The notes below the pieces were generated by a model. It was not told where the DNA came from, searched no databases, and worked only from the letters and a program-made list of their open reading frames with translations. Of a DNA stretch of 64,000 nucleotides, positions 11,222-19,741 are shown one piece after another. Position 1 is the first letter of the stretch, and the number at the start of each line of letters is the position of its first letter. Position numbers and translations under genes: made by a program. This DNA is from Burkholderia sp. SRS-W-2-2016 (GTDB lineage Bacteria; Pseudomonadota; Gammaproteobacteria; Burkholderiales; Burkholderiaceae): NCBI RefSeq assembly GCF_001931485.1, contig NZ_MSDV01000028.1, positions 62,001-126,000 of the forward strand, written 5' to 3'.

Positions 11222-11445
11222 GATAACTCCTTTTCCGGGATACATATTCAATCGTTAAAACGAATGAATAAGGCACGGCTGCCTCTTTCCAGGACTGGAA
11301 ATATAGCGCCGCTTCCGAGGATATACCGTTGCAAAGCCGCAACTCTTCCGATTTATCGTAAGCTGGATTGAGAAAGCGCAAATAATCCGCAATCTATTCG
11401 CTTATCTCATTATTAAAATTTACAAACCAGCGTTATATCAATAAT

Positions 11446-11475
11446 GCGGAATCGACCTGAAACGATCGATTCCGC
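11446..11475 (-). terminator. Hairpin terminator after the DUF347 gene
   Basis: GCGGAATCGA (11446-11455) and TCGATTCCGC (11466-11475) form a 10-bp perfect stem seven bases past the stop codon. It is followed on the minus strand by the AT-rich ATTATTGATAT. No long T-run, but position and stem strength favour a terminator. Confidence 0.65.
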
Positions 11476-11481
11476 CACGCG

Positions 11482-12267
11482 TCAATGAGTGGCCTTACTG
11501 GCCGCGCGCTGCGGCACCACCTCGACCCACACGACGATAAACCCGAGCAGGATCAGCGACGCATACAGGCGGCTCAGTTCGAGGCCGCCGTCCGCGACCG
11601 GCTTGTCGAAAAAGTCGCCGAGCGTCGCGCCGAGCGGACGAGTCAGCACGAACGCGGCCCAGAACACCAGTGTGCGCGACACGCGCGGCCACAAATACAA
11701 CCCGCCGACGACCGCCAGCCCGGCGCCGAACAGCATCGCGCCATCGCCGTAGCCGAGCCCGAGCCCGCCGCGGTCGGTGCCGGCGACCCAATCGCCCAAC
11801 GCGGTGCCGAGCGTTTGCGAAAACAGCACGGTGATCCAGTAGAACCATTCGGCGCGCGCGGTCGTGATGCTCTGCACCGACACCGTGCCCTCGCTCCGGT
11901 ACCAGAGCAGCAGACTGAGCAGCGGCAGCGTGAAGATGATCGCGACGCCGCCGGGATAACCGACGCCGAGCGAGCGATCGAAGAAGTCCGCGAGCGTCGT
12001 GCCGAGCGTCGTCGTCGCGACGATCGTGGCCCAGAACAGCGCCGGCTGAAAGCGCCGCGCGTTGATCTGTCCGGCGACGAGCGCAATGAAGAACACCGCG
12101 AAAATCGCCGAGCCGATCAGATAGCCGAGCTTCAACGACATCGTGACCCAGTCGCCGCCGGTTTCGCCGAGCGTGGTCGCGACGATCTTGACGATCCAGA
12201 AACCCAGCGTGACCTGCGGAACCTTGCTGGCCGAATGTTTGAGAGTCCTACCTATGCTGCCGTCCAT
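11482..12267 (-). CDS. DUF347 repeat integral membrane protein
   Basis: Predicted inner-membrane protein of unknown function (COG4705/DUF347-type repeats). 261 aa from the ATG at 12267, with AAGGGA seven bases upstream; the frame extends 19 codons further without a better site. Four repeats of a short motif at the ends of helices are visible: TTLGETGGDW, TTLGTTLADFFD, QTLGTALGDW and RPLGATLGDFFD. The rest is hydrophobic helices, consistent with eight membrane spans. It stands alone, with its own terminator, divergent from the flavin reductase gene. No transport substrate can be read from context. Confidence 0.82.
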   Translation of the reverse strand: MDGSIGRTLKHSASKVPQVTLGFWIVKIVATTLGETGGDWVTMSLKLGYLIGSAIFAVFFIALVAGQINARRFQPALFWATIVATTTLGTTLADFFDRSLGVGYPGGVAIIFTLPLLSLLLWYRSEGTVSVQSITTARAEWFYWITVLFSQTLGTALGDWVAGTDRGGLGLGYGDGAMLFGAGLAVVGGLYLWPRVSRTLVFWAAFVLTRPLGATLGDFFDKPVADGGLELSRLYASLILLGFIVVWVEVVPQRAASKATH

Positions 12268-12505
12268 GTTTTTCCCTTGTCGAATGCGAGCGGAGTCAGG
12301 GCGACAGGATCGGGGATCGGGCATTAAGAGGCCCTTAAGCGTTCACTGGAGATTTGCTGTGCGTCCTTCGCAACGATGCGAGGCCGCACTGCGCGAGGTG
12401 CCGGGCGCGACTCTTGCGCTTCGCTTCAGCGCGGCGGATTCAAACTAGCTGCCCGGTGCCCGGCGATCCGCGCCGCCCGCAACGCGCAAACCGTTAGGAG
12501 TCGCC

Positions 12506-13009
12506 ATGAGCAATGACATCGCGAAGCTGTTCAGACAGCTGACTTCGGGTGTGTACGTGATCGGCGTCGCGGACGGCGAGCGCCGCAATGCGTTCACCGC
12601 CAGCTCGGTGATGCAGGTGTCGTTTGCGCCGTTGCTGGTCGCGCTCACGATCGGTCCCGATCACGAGTCATACGAACTGCTGCGGCGCGGCGCGGTGTTC
12701 GGGATCAGCGTATTGCGCGCGGACCAGCAGCCGCTTGCCGCGCATTTCGGCACACAGTCGGGGCGCACCGTCGACAAGCTCGCGTCGGTCCGCTGGCGCG
12801 CGGGCATCACCGGCGCGCCGCTGTTGCTCGATGCGCTCGCGCATTTCGACTGCCGCGTGCTCCATGAAGTCGCGGCGGGCGATCACAGGTTGATGATTGG
12901 TCGGGTTGTCGATGGCGCGCTGCTCGCCGCCGATGGGCCGCCGCTGATCTATGCGCAGACCGGCAATCTCGACAACAGTGCGGCGCTCTTCCCCGATTCG
13001 TTTGATTGA
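12506..13009 (+). CDS. Flavin reductase-like FMN-binding protein
   Basis: Small NAD(P)H:flavin oxidoreductase of the HpaC/split-barrel family, which supplies reduced flavin to two-component monooxygenases. 167 aa; the start at 12506 follows TTAGGAG. Family landmarks include LTSGVYVIGV near the N-terminus, NAFTASSVMQVSFAPLLVAL (the FMN-binding loop with the conserved T-A-S-S), and a C-terminal GxLLAADGPPLIYAQTG segment. No monooxygenase is adjacent. The flavin-dependent monooxygenases of the organosulfur cluster lie more than 36 kb away, so partnership with them is only a possibility. Confidence 0.85.
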   Translation: MSNDIAKLFRQLTSGVYVIGVADGERRNAFTASSVMQVSFAPLLVALTIGPDHESYELLRRGAVFGISVLRADQQPLAAHFGTQSGRTVDKLASVRWRAGITGAPLLLDALAHFDCRVLHEVAAGDHRLMIGRVVDGALLAADGPPLIYAQTGNLDNSAALFPDSFD

Positions 13010-13170
13010 ACGCGCGGAAAAATTTCCAGGTCAGAGTTGCCGCTAGCTGGGAACGACACCCGTTGGAGTGCGTAGAAATGCCCCGATTCACACGCGTTTA
13101 CAGCGAGCTGACGATTGGGCACGGCAATTGCGTTGACTAAGGTATCCGATCGACCTCACGGAGGCTCATC

Positions 13171-13296
13171 ATGGAAACGCATAATCCCGTCATCGCAATG
13201 CAGCCGTTGTCTCAACGCCAACGGTCTTTATCAGCAACACGCGTGATCGCTGCAAGCGAGCGCGCCACTCGCGTCGATCAGCCACAGCGGTTCTGA
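13171..13296 (+). CDS. Small ORF, 41 aa, unknown
   Basis: ATG at 13171 preceded by a strong GGAGG seven bases upstream (CACGGAGGCTCATC). The frame runs METHNPVIAMQPLSQ... and stops at TGA 13294. The product is polar and basic, with no signal or membrane segment. Unrecognised. The good ribosome-binding site is the main support; codon usage is mixed. Confidence 0.4.
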   Translation: METHNPVIAMQPLSQRQRSLSATRVIAASERATRVDQPQRF

Positions 13297-13324
13297 ACCG
13301 CACTCGCGCACTGAGTTCTCGCGC

Positions 13325-13693
13325 ATGCCACGCGACACGACCATGATCCGACGCGCACTCTTCAGACGAAAAAATTTCTCTTTCGTCGCATGGGTGGCCA
13401 TCGGCACCGGCTCGGTGTTTCTCGCAGTGTCGCTGCCCTTGCCGGCGCTCGGCGCTTTTGCGGTCGGCGCATGCTGCGCGTATGCGGGACGCTACGCGCG
13501 ACGGCGCGATGTGCAGCCGCCGCTGGTCGGACATGATCCGCAGGTAGCGGCAGCGGCCGACGCGACTAATCAGGAACAGTCGTCGGTTGATGCGGCAGCG
13601 CCGGATACTGCGGCCACCACCCCGGCTCCGGCTGAAACTCCGCAGCAGCCAGCAAATACCGAGCAAACGAAGAACGGGACGCCGATGCGCTGA
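13325..13693 (+). CDS. Hypothetical small membrane protein
   Basis: 122 codons from the ATG at 13325 (a second ATG at 13343 is possible; neither has a clear ribosome-binding site). An N-terminal basic patch precedes two hydrophobic helices (residues ~19-40 and ~42-57). A long Ala/Pro/Thr/Gln-rich tail follows (AAPDTAATTPAPAETPQQP), as in small inner-membrane proteins with a disordered cytoplasmic or periplasmic tail. I do not recognise a family. An overlapping minus-strand frame (13190-13762) is Arg-rich and looks like a shadow. Confidence 0.45.
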   Translation: MPRDTTMIRRALFRRKNFSFVAWVAIGTGSVFLAVSLPLPALGAFAVGACCAYAGRYARRRDVQPPLVGHDPQVAAAADATNQEQSSVDAAAPDTAATTPAPAETPQQPANTEQTKNGTPMR

Positions 13694-13805
13694 TCGGCGC
13701 CACGCGCGCGGATTGAGCCGGGCATTGGCCGCCGGCACACCATCAGCAGGATTCCGAATCAACAGCTACGGCTACGCGAAGCCAGGCGTCTAACCCGGCC
13801 GAATC

Positions 13806-14792
13806 TCACCCCATCGTCAACACCGCCGCGCCCGTCAACTTGCCGCTTCGCAAATCGTCGAGCGCGCGATTCGCGTCGCTTAATGCGTAGCTTGTCGTCT
13901 CGATCGACAACCGCGTCGCGTCCGCGATCTTCATAAACGTAACGCCATCGTCGCGCGTCAGATTCGCGACCGACACCACCCGCCGTTCGCCCCACAAAAA
14001 TGCGTACGGGAACGCCGGAATATCGCTCATATGAATCCCGCCGCAGACGACCACCCCACCCTTCGCGACCGCCCGCAACGCCTGCGGCACCAACGCGCCG
14101 ACCGGCGCGAACAGCAGCGCCGCGTCGAGTTCGACGGGCGGCGCCTCGTCGCTGCCGCCGGCCCACGCCGCGCCCAGCCGCAGCGCGAGCTGCTGCGCGG
14201 CGTGATCGCCGGGGCGCGTGAACGCATAGACCTCGCGCTGCTGATGACGCGCGACCTGCGCGACGATATGCGCGGCCGCGCCGAAACCGTAGATGCCGAG
14301 CCGTCGCGCATCGCCCGCCATGCCGAGCGTGCGATAGCCGATCAGCCCCGCGCACAGCAGCGGCGCGGCCTCGATATCGGTGTAGTGAAACGGCAGGTGG
14401 AAACAGTAGCGGCTGTCGGCGACGGTACGCTCCGCATAACCGCCGTCGATCGTGTAACCGGTAAAGCCCGCGTCGTCGCAGAGGTTTTCGCGCGCGGACC
14501 GGCAGTAGCGGCACTGCCCGCAAGTGCGCCCGAGCCACGGCACGCCGACCCGTTCGCCGGGTGCGAAGCCCGTTACGCCCGCGCCGAGTTCGGCCACCAC
14601 GCCGACGATCTCATGCCCCGGAATCACCGGCCGTTTCGGCTCCGTCAACTCGCGATCGACCAGATGAAGATCGGTGCGGCACACACCGCACGCGTGAACG
14701 TCGAGCAGAATCTGCCCGGGACCGGGCTGCGGGTCGGGCAGATCGCGCTCGTGCAGCGTCGCGGAAGTGCCGTCGAATAGCATCGCTCGCAT
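13806..14792 (-). CDS. Zinc-dependent alcohol dehydrogenase (single-subunit MDR family)
   Basis: NAD(P)-dependent medium-chain dehydrogenase. 328 aa from the ATG at 14792, which has AGGAGG six bases upstream; the longer frame to 14876 lacks a site. The catalytic zinc site is CGVCRTDLH plus GHE (PGHEIVGVV). The structural zinc loop is intact as CGQCRYC..ARENLC. The Rossmann segment GIYGFGAAAHI carries Ala where many relatives have Gly, so the nucleotide-binding loop is slightly unusual. The C-terminal segment TSYALSDANRALDDLRSGKLTGAAVL is typical of the AdhA/YjgB-like alcohol dehydrogenases. No operon partner, so the physiological alcohol is unknown. Confidence 0.9.
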   Translation of the reverse strand: MRAMLFDGTSATLHERDLPDPQPGPGQILLDVHACGVCRTDLHLVDRELTEPKRPVIPGHEIVGVVAELGAGVTGFAPGERVGVPWLGRTCGQCRYCRSARENLCDDAGFTGYTIDGGYAERTVADSRYCFHLPFHYTDIEAAPLLCAGLIGYRTLGMAGDARRLGIYGFGAAAHIVAQVARHQQREVYAFTRPGDHAAQQLALRLGAAWAGGSDEAPPVELDAALLFAPVGALVPQALRAVAKGGVVVCGGIHMSDIPAFPYAFLWGERRVVSVANLTRDDGVTFMKIADATRLSIETTSYALSDANRALDDLRSGKLTGAAVLTMG

Positions 14793-14994
14793 CGCGTTCC
14801 TCCTTGCGGTGCTTGGGCGGCTACCGTGCGTCGCGACGACGGCCGCGGCGGCCGCTTTTTTGAGATAGAGCGACATCCGGCCACACCCCCAGCCGCATGC
14901 CGGCTCCTACACTGATCTTATGCCGGCCGCGACAAGCGCGCGCCGCGCCGGCCCCCTCACCACACCAGCTTTCCTCACGCCCCGGAGACACATC

Positions 14995-15369
14995 ATGCGC
15001 CTCACCGTTCATCTCGACACGTTCAACCGTGTCAATCCGATGGCTTTCGCCATCCTCTGGCTCGACAAAGACACGCTGCGCTGGTCGCGCGAAGGCCATT
15101 TCGGGCTCGATCTACCCAGTTGGGGCGCGTTGTATCAGGACGGCGCGAATGTGCTCGTATGCGGCGCCACTGGCGGAGCGCCGGTGTGCGTACTGGAAGG
15201 ATTCGATCTGAACAATCCGGGCGGACCGTTCGAAGGCGAGACCGGCTGCGTGCACTGGTGCGCGGAGCGAGGCCGCGAACTGCTGAGCGGCCACTGGCGC
15301 GTGCAATGCGTGGACACCGAAACAACCAGGCCCGAACACGCGGTGTTCGCTGTCGGCGCCCACGCGTAA
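14995..15369 (+). CDS. Hypothetical protein, 124 aa
   Basis: ATG at 14995 with GGAGA eight bases upstream; the frame is open further up (14920), but the upstream ATG has no site and would add an Arg/Pro-rich stretch. The product is soluble, with an N-terminal beta-like segment (MRLTVHLDTFNRVNPMAF), several Trp and Cys residues (CGATGGAPVC, CVHWCAERG) and no signal peptide. Codon bias is normal for the genome. I do not recognise a family. It is convergent with the sugar-acid operon. Confidence 0.65.
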   Translation: MRLTVHLDTFNRVNPMAFAILWLDKDTLRWSREGHFGLDLPSWGALYQDGANVLVCGATGGAPVCVLEGFDLNNPGGPFEGETGCVHWCAERGRELLSGHWRVQCVDTETTRPEHAVFAVGAHA

Positions 15370-15389
15370 CGCGTTCCGTGATCGCACGA

Positions 15390-16808
15390 CTACATCGCGA
15401 TCACCTTGCCAGGATTCAGAATATTGCGCGGATCGAGCGCCAGCTTGATCGCCTTCATCGCCGCGAGCTCGGCCGGCGAGCGCGACAGCCCGAGCACCTT
15501 CAACTTCTCCTCGCCGATCCCATGTTCGGCCGACACCGACCCGCCCAGCTCGCCGGTCACGTCATAAACAACCTGCTTGACCGCGTCGATCGCGTCGTCG
15601 CTCCAGCCGGGTTCCTGCACCACCACGTGCAGATTGCCGTCGCCGAGATGGCCGTACACGAGGATGGTCGCGTGCGGCCAGCGCTCGCGCAGCCGTTCGT
15701 CGCAACGCCGCGCGGCCTCGCCCGCCTGCGCGACCGAGAAGCTGATGTCGAACGACACGCGCCCTGGAATCAGGCGCGGATACTCGGCCGGCGCATCGCG
15801 AATCGCCCAGAACGCGGCGGCGTCCGCTTCCGACTGCGCGAGTGCCGCATCGGCGATCACACCGTCATCGAGCATGTCGGCGAGAAAATCCTCGAACGCC
15901 GCCGACTGCCGTTCCGGGTCCGCGCCGCAAGTTTCCAGTAGTACGTAGTAAGCGTGCTCGCTGCCGAGCGGCACGCGCAACTCGGGCAGCCGCTCGCGGA
16001 TGAAGTCGCAATAGCTCGGCCACATCACCTCGAACGCGGACACGCCGGCCGGCAGTTGCGCCTGCGCGCGGCCGAGCAGCGCGGTGACCGCGTCGTAGTT
16101 CGGCATCGCGCACCATGCGGTCGACACCGCCGTCGGCTTCGCGCGCAAACGCAGCACCGCGCTGGTGATGACCGCCAACGTGCCTTCGCTGCCCGCCAGC
16201 AGATTGCGCAGATCGTAGCCGGTGTTGTTCTTGATCATCTTGCGCCGCCCGCCGATCACGCTGCCGTCCGCGAGCACCGCTTCGACGTCGAGCAACTGGT
16301 CGCGCATCATCCCGTAGCGGATCACGCGATTGCCGCCCGCATTGGTCGCGATATTGCCGCCGATCGTGCAGCTGCCGCGCGCGCCGAGATCGAGCGCGAA
16401 CATGAAACCGGCGCGCTCGGCCGCTTCCTGCACGACCTGCAACGGCGTGCCGGCGAGCACGGTCAGCGTCGCGCTGACCGGGTCGATCTCGAGCACGCCG
16501 TTCATCCGCTCGACGCTCAGCGCAACCTCGCCGCCGAGCACACATGCGCCGCCCGCGTGGCCGGTCATGCCGCCCTGCGTGACGACCGGCTGGCTGTGCC
16601 GATGGCAAATCCGCAGCGCGGTCGCGACTTCTTCGGTCGTGCGCGGGCGGATCAATGCAAGCGGCGTGGTGCTCGGCGTACCGCTCCAGTCCGCGAACTG
16701 CCGGCCGTCGAATTCGGCCGGCAGGCTCACGACGTCGGCGCCGAGCGTCGCGCGCAATTCGGCGAGCGCGTCGTTGCTGTCGTTAGCCGGGGTCTTTGGG
16801 TCCTGCAT
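15390..16808 (-). CDS. FAD-binding oxidoreductase, GlcD / D-2-hydroxyacid dehydrogenase-like
   Basis: Flavoenzyme of the vanillyl-alcohol-oxidase fold that oxidises D-2-hydroxy acids (D-lactate, glycolate, D-2-hydroxyglutarate relatives). 472 aa from the ATG at 16808, which has AGGAG eight bases upstream; a GTG at 16829 overlaps the preceding stop and is less likely. The N-terminal FAD domain shows PVVTQGGMTGHAGG and GARGSCTIGGNIATNAGG, then KNNTGYDLRNLLAGSEGTL. The C-terminal substrate domain ends in the metal-binding GHLGDGNLH and SAEHGIGEEK motifs. It is the last gene of the operon that begins at 23273, so it probably acts on a hydroxy acid from that pathway. Confidence 0.92.
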   Translation of the reverse strand: MQDPKTPANDSNDALAELRATLGADVVSLPAEFDGRQFADWSGTPSTTPLALIRPRTTEEVATALRICHRHSQPVVTQGGMTGHAGGACVLGGEVALSVERMNGVLEIDPVSATLTVLAGTPLQVVQEAAERAGFMFALDLGARGSCTIGGNIATNAGGNRVIRYGMMRDQLLDVEAVLADGSVIGGRRKMIKNNTGYDLRNLLAGSEGTLAVITSAVLRLRAKPTAVSTAWCAMPNYDAVTALLGRAQAQLPAGVSAFEVMWPSYCDFIRERLPELRVPLGSEHAYYVLLETCGADPERQSAAFEDFLADMLDDGVIADAALAQSEADAAAFWAIRDAPAEYPRLIPGRVSFDISFSVAQAGEAARRCDERLRERWPHATILVYGHLGDGNLHVVVQEPGWSDDAIDAVKQVVYDVTGELGGSVSAEHGIGEEKLKVLGLSRSPAELAAMKAIKLALDPRNILNPGKVIAM

Positions 16809-16825
16809 CGGATGTCTCCTGTTCG

Positions 16826-18067
16826 TCACGCGAGCAGCGCCTCATCGTCGGTGTGCGGCGCTTCAGTCCTTGTGTGTGTGAGCGGTGACGCGTCGCGAAC
16901 ACAGCGCAGATAGCCGGGATCGAGCCCCGCGATATCGGGGCAACCCAACAGGCCCAGCGTTCGATCGATCTCCGTCTGCAAAATTTCGATTGCGCGTTCG
17001 GCGCCGGGTTGGCCGCCCGCGCTGAGACCGTACGTGGTCGCGCGGCCGAGCAGCACCGCGTCCGCGCCCAGCGCGATCGCCTTGAGAATTTCCGAGCCGC
17101 GCCGGAAACCGCCGTCGAGCATCACGCTGAGTTTGCCGCCGACCTGCTCGACGACCTCGGGCAATACGTCCATCGGCGACACCGCGCTGTCGAGCTGGCG
17201 GCCGCCGTGATTCGACAGCACGATCCCATCCACACCGGCCTGCACCGCCCGCAACGCATCCGGCGCGCCGAGCACGCCTTTGACGATCAGCCGATGCGGC
17301 CACAGATCGCGCAGCCAGCGGATATCGTCCCACGACAGCGACGGGTCCAGCTGCTGACCGAGCGTGATCGTCGCGCCCTTCACGCTGTCCTGCCCCGGCG
17401 GCAACAGATCACCGAGATTCGCGAAGCGCGGCATCCCGTGCGGCCATAGCACGTTGGCGGCCCAGCGCGGATGGCGCAGCACGTCGAACTTGTTGCGCCA
17501 GTCGAGCTTGAGCGGCGCGATGTAATTGCGCAGGTCCCATTCGCGTTTGCCGAATACCGCGCTGTCGGTCGTCACGACCAGCGCCTCGATGCCGGCGGCT
17601 TGCGCGCGCCGCGCGAGCTTCGCGAGAAATTCGCGCGTACGGTACATATAAACCTGCATCCACACGCGTCCGCCCGCGCGCCGCACGACCTCTTCGAGCG
17701 CGACGGTCGACACGTTGCTCAACACGAACGGAATCCCGGCCGCCGCCGCCGCGCTCGCGAGCTTGACGTCGCCCTCGCGAAACATCAAACCGCTATAACC
17801 GGTCGGCCCGATCATGAACGGCGATGCGCTGCGCGTGCCGAACAGCGTCACGCTCTGATTGCGTTTCTCGACGTTCACCAGCGTGCGCGGCAGAAACGCG
17901 ATTTCGCCGAACACGTCGCGATTGCGGCGCAGCGTTGCCTCGTCCTCGGCGCCGCCCTCCACATACTCGAAACAGAAATTCGGCAAGCGCCGGCGCGCCA
18001 TCGCGCGCAGATCGTCGATGCTGTGCGCCCGCTTCACATCGCGGCCCGAATAAAGGCGGCGTTCCAA
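16826..18067 (-). CDS. FMN-dependent alpha-hydroxy-acid dehydrogenase (LldD / mandelate dehydrogenase-like)
   Basis: Oxidises an L-2-hydroxy acid to the 2-keto acid, passing electrons to the respiratory chain or oxygen. 413 aa. The TIM-barrel FMN domain is complete: FCFEYVEGGAEDE near the N-terminus, IGPTGYSGLMF, WMQVYMYR, the catalytic SNHGGRQLD (His near residue 285) and MLDGGFRRGSEILKAIALGA with LLGRATTYGL phosphate binding. An insertion after residue ~190 (RNYIAPLKLDWRNKF) resembles the membrane-association loop of mandelate and lactate dehydrogenases. The gap to the next gene is short, so translation is probably coupled. The pairing of an L- and a D-type hydroxyacid enzyme in one operon is notable. 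Confidence 0.93.
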   Translation of the reverse strand: MERRLYSGRDVKRAHSIDDLRAMARRRLPNFCFEYVEGGAEDEATLRRNRDVFGEIAFLPRTLVNVEKRNQSVTLFGTRSASPFMIGPTGYSGLMFREGDVKLASAAAAAGIPFVLSNVSTVALEEVVRRAGGRVWMQVYMYRTREFLAKLARRAQAAGIEALVVTTDSAVFGKREWDLRNYIAPLKLDWRNKFDVLRHPRWAANVLWPHGMPRFANLGDLLPPGQDSVKGATITLGQQLDPSLSWDDIRWLRDLWPHRLIVKGVLGAPDALRAVQAGVDGIVLSNHGGRQLDSAVSPMDVLPEVVEQVGGKLSVMLDGGFRRGSEILKAIALGADAVLLGRATTYGLSAGGQPGAERAIEILQTEIDRTLGLLGCPDIAGLDPGYLRCVRDASPLTHTRTEAPHTDDEALLA

Positions 18068-18130
18068 TTCGATCCTCCTGTGTGCAAAGTCTTTTATGCG
18101 GTGCCATTTGGTCTTGCAAATAGCAGTGAC

Positions 18131-19678
18131 TCAGGTCACCACGCCGACCTGCCACGGCACGAATTCGCTCTGCCCGTAGCCGTGCAATTCGCTTTTCGTG
18201 CGGACTCCGGACGCGCAGTCGAGCATCATCCGGAAGATCGCTTCGCCGAGTTCGTCGATGCTCGCGCTGCCGTCTATCACGCCGCCGCAATTGAGGTCGA
18301 TGTCGTCTTCCTGGCGTTCCCACAGTGCGCTATTGGTCGCGAGCTTCAGCGACGGCGACGGCGCGCAACCATACGCCGAGCCGCGCCCGGTCGTGAAACA
18401 GATCAGGTTCGCGCCCGCCGCGACCTGGCCCGTCGCCGACACCGGGTCGTAGCCCGGCGAATCCATGAACACGAAGCCCTTCGCGGCGATCGGCTGCGCG
18501 TATTCGTAGACGTCGACCAGATTCGTCGTGCCGCCCTTCGCGACCGCGCCGAGCGATTTTTCGAGGATTGTGGTCAGCCCGCCCGCCTTGTTGCCGGCCG
18601 ACGGATTGTTGTCCATCGCGCCGCCGTTGCGCGCGCAGTAGTCCTGCCACCATGCGATCCGCGCGAGCAACTTCGCGCCGACTTCGGGGCTGACCGCGCG
18701 GCGCGTCAGCAGATGTTCGGCGCCGTAAATCTCCGGTGTCTCCGACAGGATCGCGGTGCCGCCATGCCGTACCAATCGGTCGACCGCCGCGCCGAGCGCC
18801 GGATTCGCGGAGATGCCGGAATAACCGTCCGAGCCGCCGCACTGCAAGCCGACGCACAGATGCGCGGCCGGCACCGGCACGCGCTCCACGCGATTCGCGT
18901 CGGCGAGCATCTCGCGCACCATCGCGATCCCGCGTTCGATCGTCTTGCGGGTGCCGCCGCTGTCCTGGATCGTGAAGCTGCGCAGCTTCAGATCGCTATT
19001 GGAAAGTCCACCGGCTTCGAGCACGCCGTCGATCTGATTGGTCTCGCAGCCGAGCCCGACGAATAGCACCGACGCGAAGTTCGGATGCACCGCGTAGCCG
19101 GCGAGCGTGCGGCGCAGAATGCCGATCCCCTCGCCCTGCATGTCGATCCCGCAGCCGAGACCATGCGTGAGTGCGATCACGCCGTCGACATTCGGATAGT
19201 CGGCGAGCGCTTCCGGACGCACATCGGGCCGGAAGTAATCGGCGATCGCGCGCGCGACCGTCGCCGAGCAGTTCACACTGGTCAGGATCCCGATGTAATT
19301 GCGCGTCGCGATGCGCCCATCGGCGCGGCGAATCCCCATGAACTGCGCGGGTTCGTCCACATAGGCGGTCGGCTGCGCATCGATGCCGAAGCGATGCTCG
19401 CGCTCGAACTCGGACATCCCGAGGTTGTGTACATGCACGTGCTGGCCGCGCGCAATCGCTTCACGCGCGACGCCGATGATCTGGTTGTAGCGCTTGACCG
19501 GCTCGCCCTTCGCGATAGCGCGCGTGGCGATCTTGTGGCCGGGCGGAATCAGCCCGGTCACCACCAACTGTTCCGCGTCGATGCGGGTGCCGGGCAATAG
19601 CTGACGGGTGGAGATGATGACGTCGTCGGCCGGATGCAGGCGGATGATCGCGGACGCGACGCTGGCTTGAGTCGACAT
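18131..19678 (-). CDS. Altronate/galactarate dehydratase family protein (UxaA-like)
   Basis: Metal-dependent sugar-acid dehydratase making a 2-keto-3-deoxy acid. 515 aa, the length of full two-domain UxaA/GarD enzymes. An N-terminal SAF domain (residues ~8-90, ending HVHVHNLG) is joined to the catalytic domain with GIRRADGRIATRNYIGI, THGLGCG, LGCETNQ, LCVGLQCGGSDGYSG and SPGYDPVSATGQVAAGANLICFTTGRGSAYG. Conserved Cys and His residues are present. The operon context (LgoD-like and UxaB-like dehydrogenases) favours D-altronate as substrate, giving 2-keto-3-deoxygluconate. Galactarate or another aldarate cannot be excluded. Confidence 0.92.
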   Translation of the reverse strand: MSTQASVASAIIRLHPADDVIISTRQLLPGTRIDAEQLVVTGLIPPGHKIATRAIAKGEPVKRYNQIIGVAREAIARGQHVHVHNLGMSEFEREHRFGIDAQPTAYVDEPAQFMGIRRADGRIATRNYIGILTSVNCSATVARAIADYFRPDVRPEALADYPNVDGVIALTHGLGCGIDMQGEGIGILRRTLAGYAVHPNFASVLFVGLGCETNQIDGVLEAGGLSNSDLKLRSFTIQDSGGTRKTIERGIAMVREMLADANRVERVPVPAAHLCVGLQCGGSDGYSGISANPALGAAVDRLVRHGGTAILSETPEIYGAEHLLTRRAVSPEVGAKLLARIAWWQDYCARNGGAMDNNPSAGNKAGGLTTILEKSLGAVAKGGTTNLVDVYEYAQPIAAKGFVFMDSPGYDPVSATGQVAAGANLICFTTGRGSAYGCAPSPSLKLATNSALWERQEDDIDLNCGGVIDGSASIDELGEAIFRMMLDCASGVRTKSELHGYGQSEFVPWQVGVVT

Positions 19679-19741
19679 GAAAAGCCTCGAAAGCGAAATG
19701 AGTCGGATACGTAATGAGCCGATACGTGAAAGCGCAACGCG

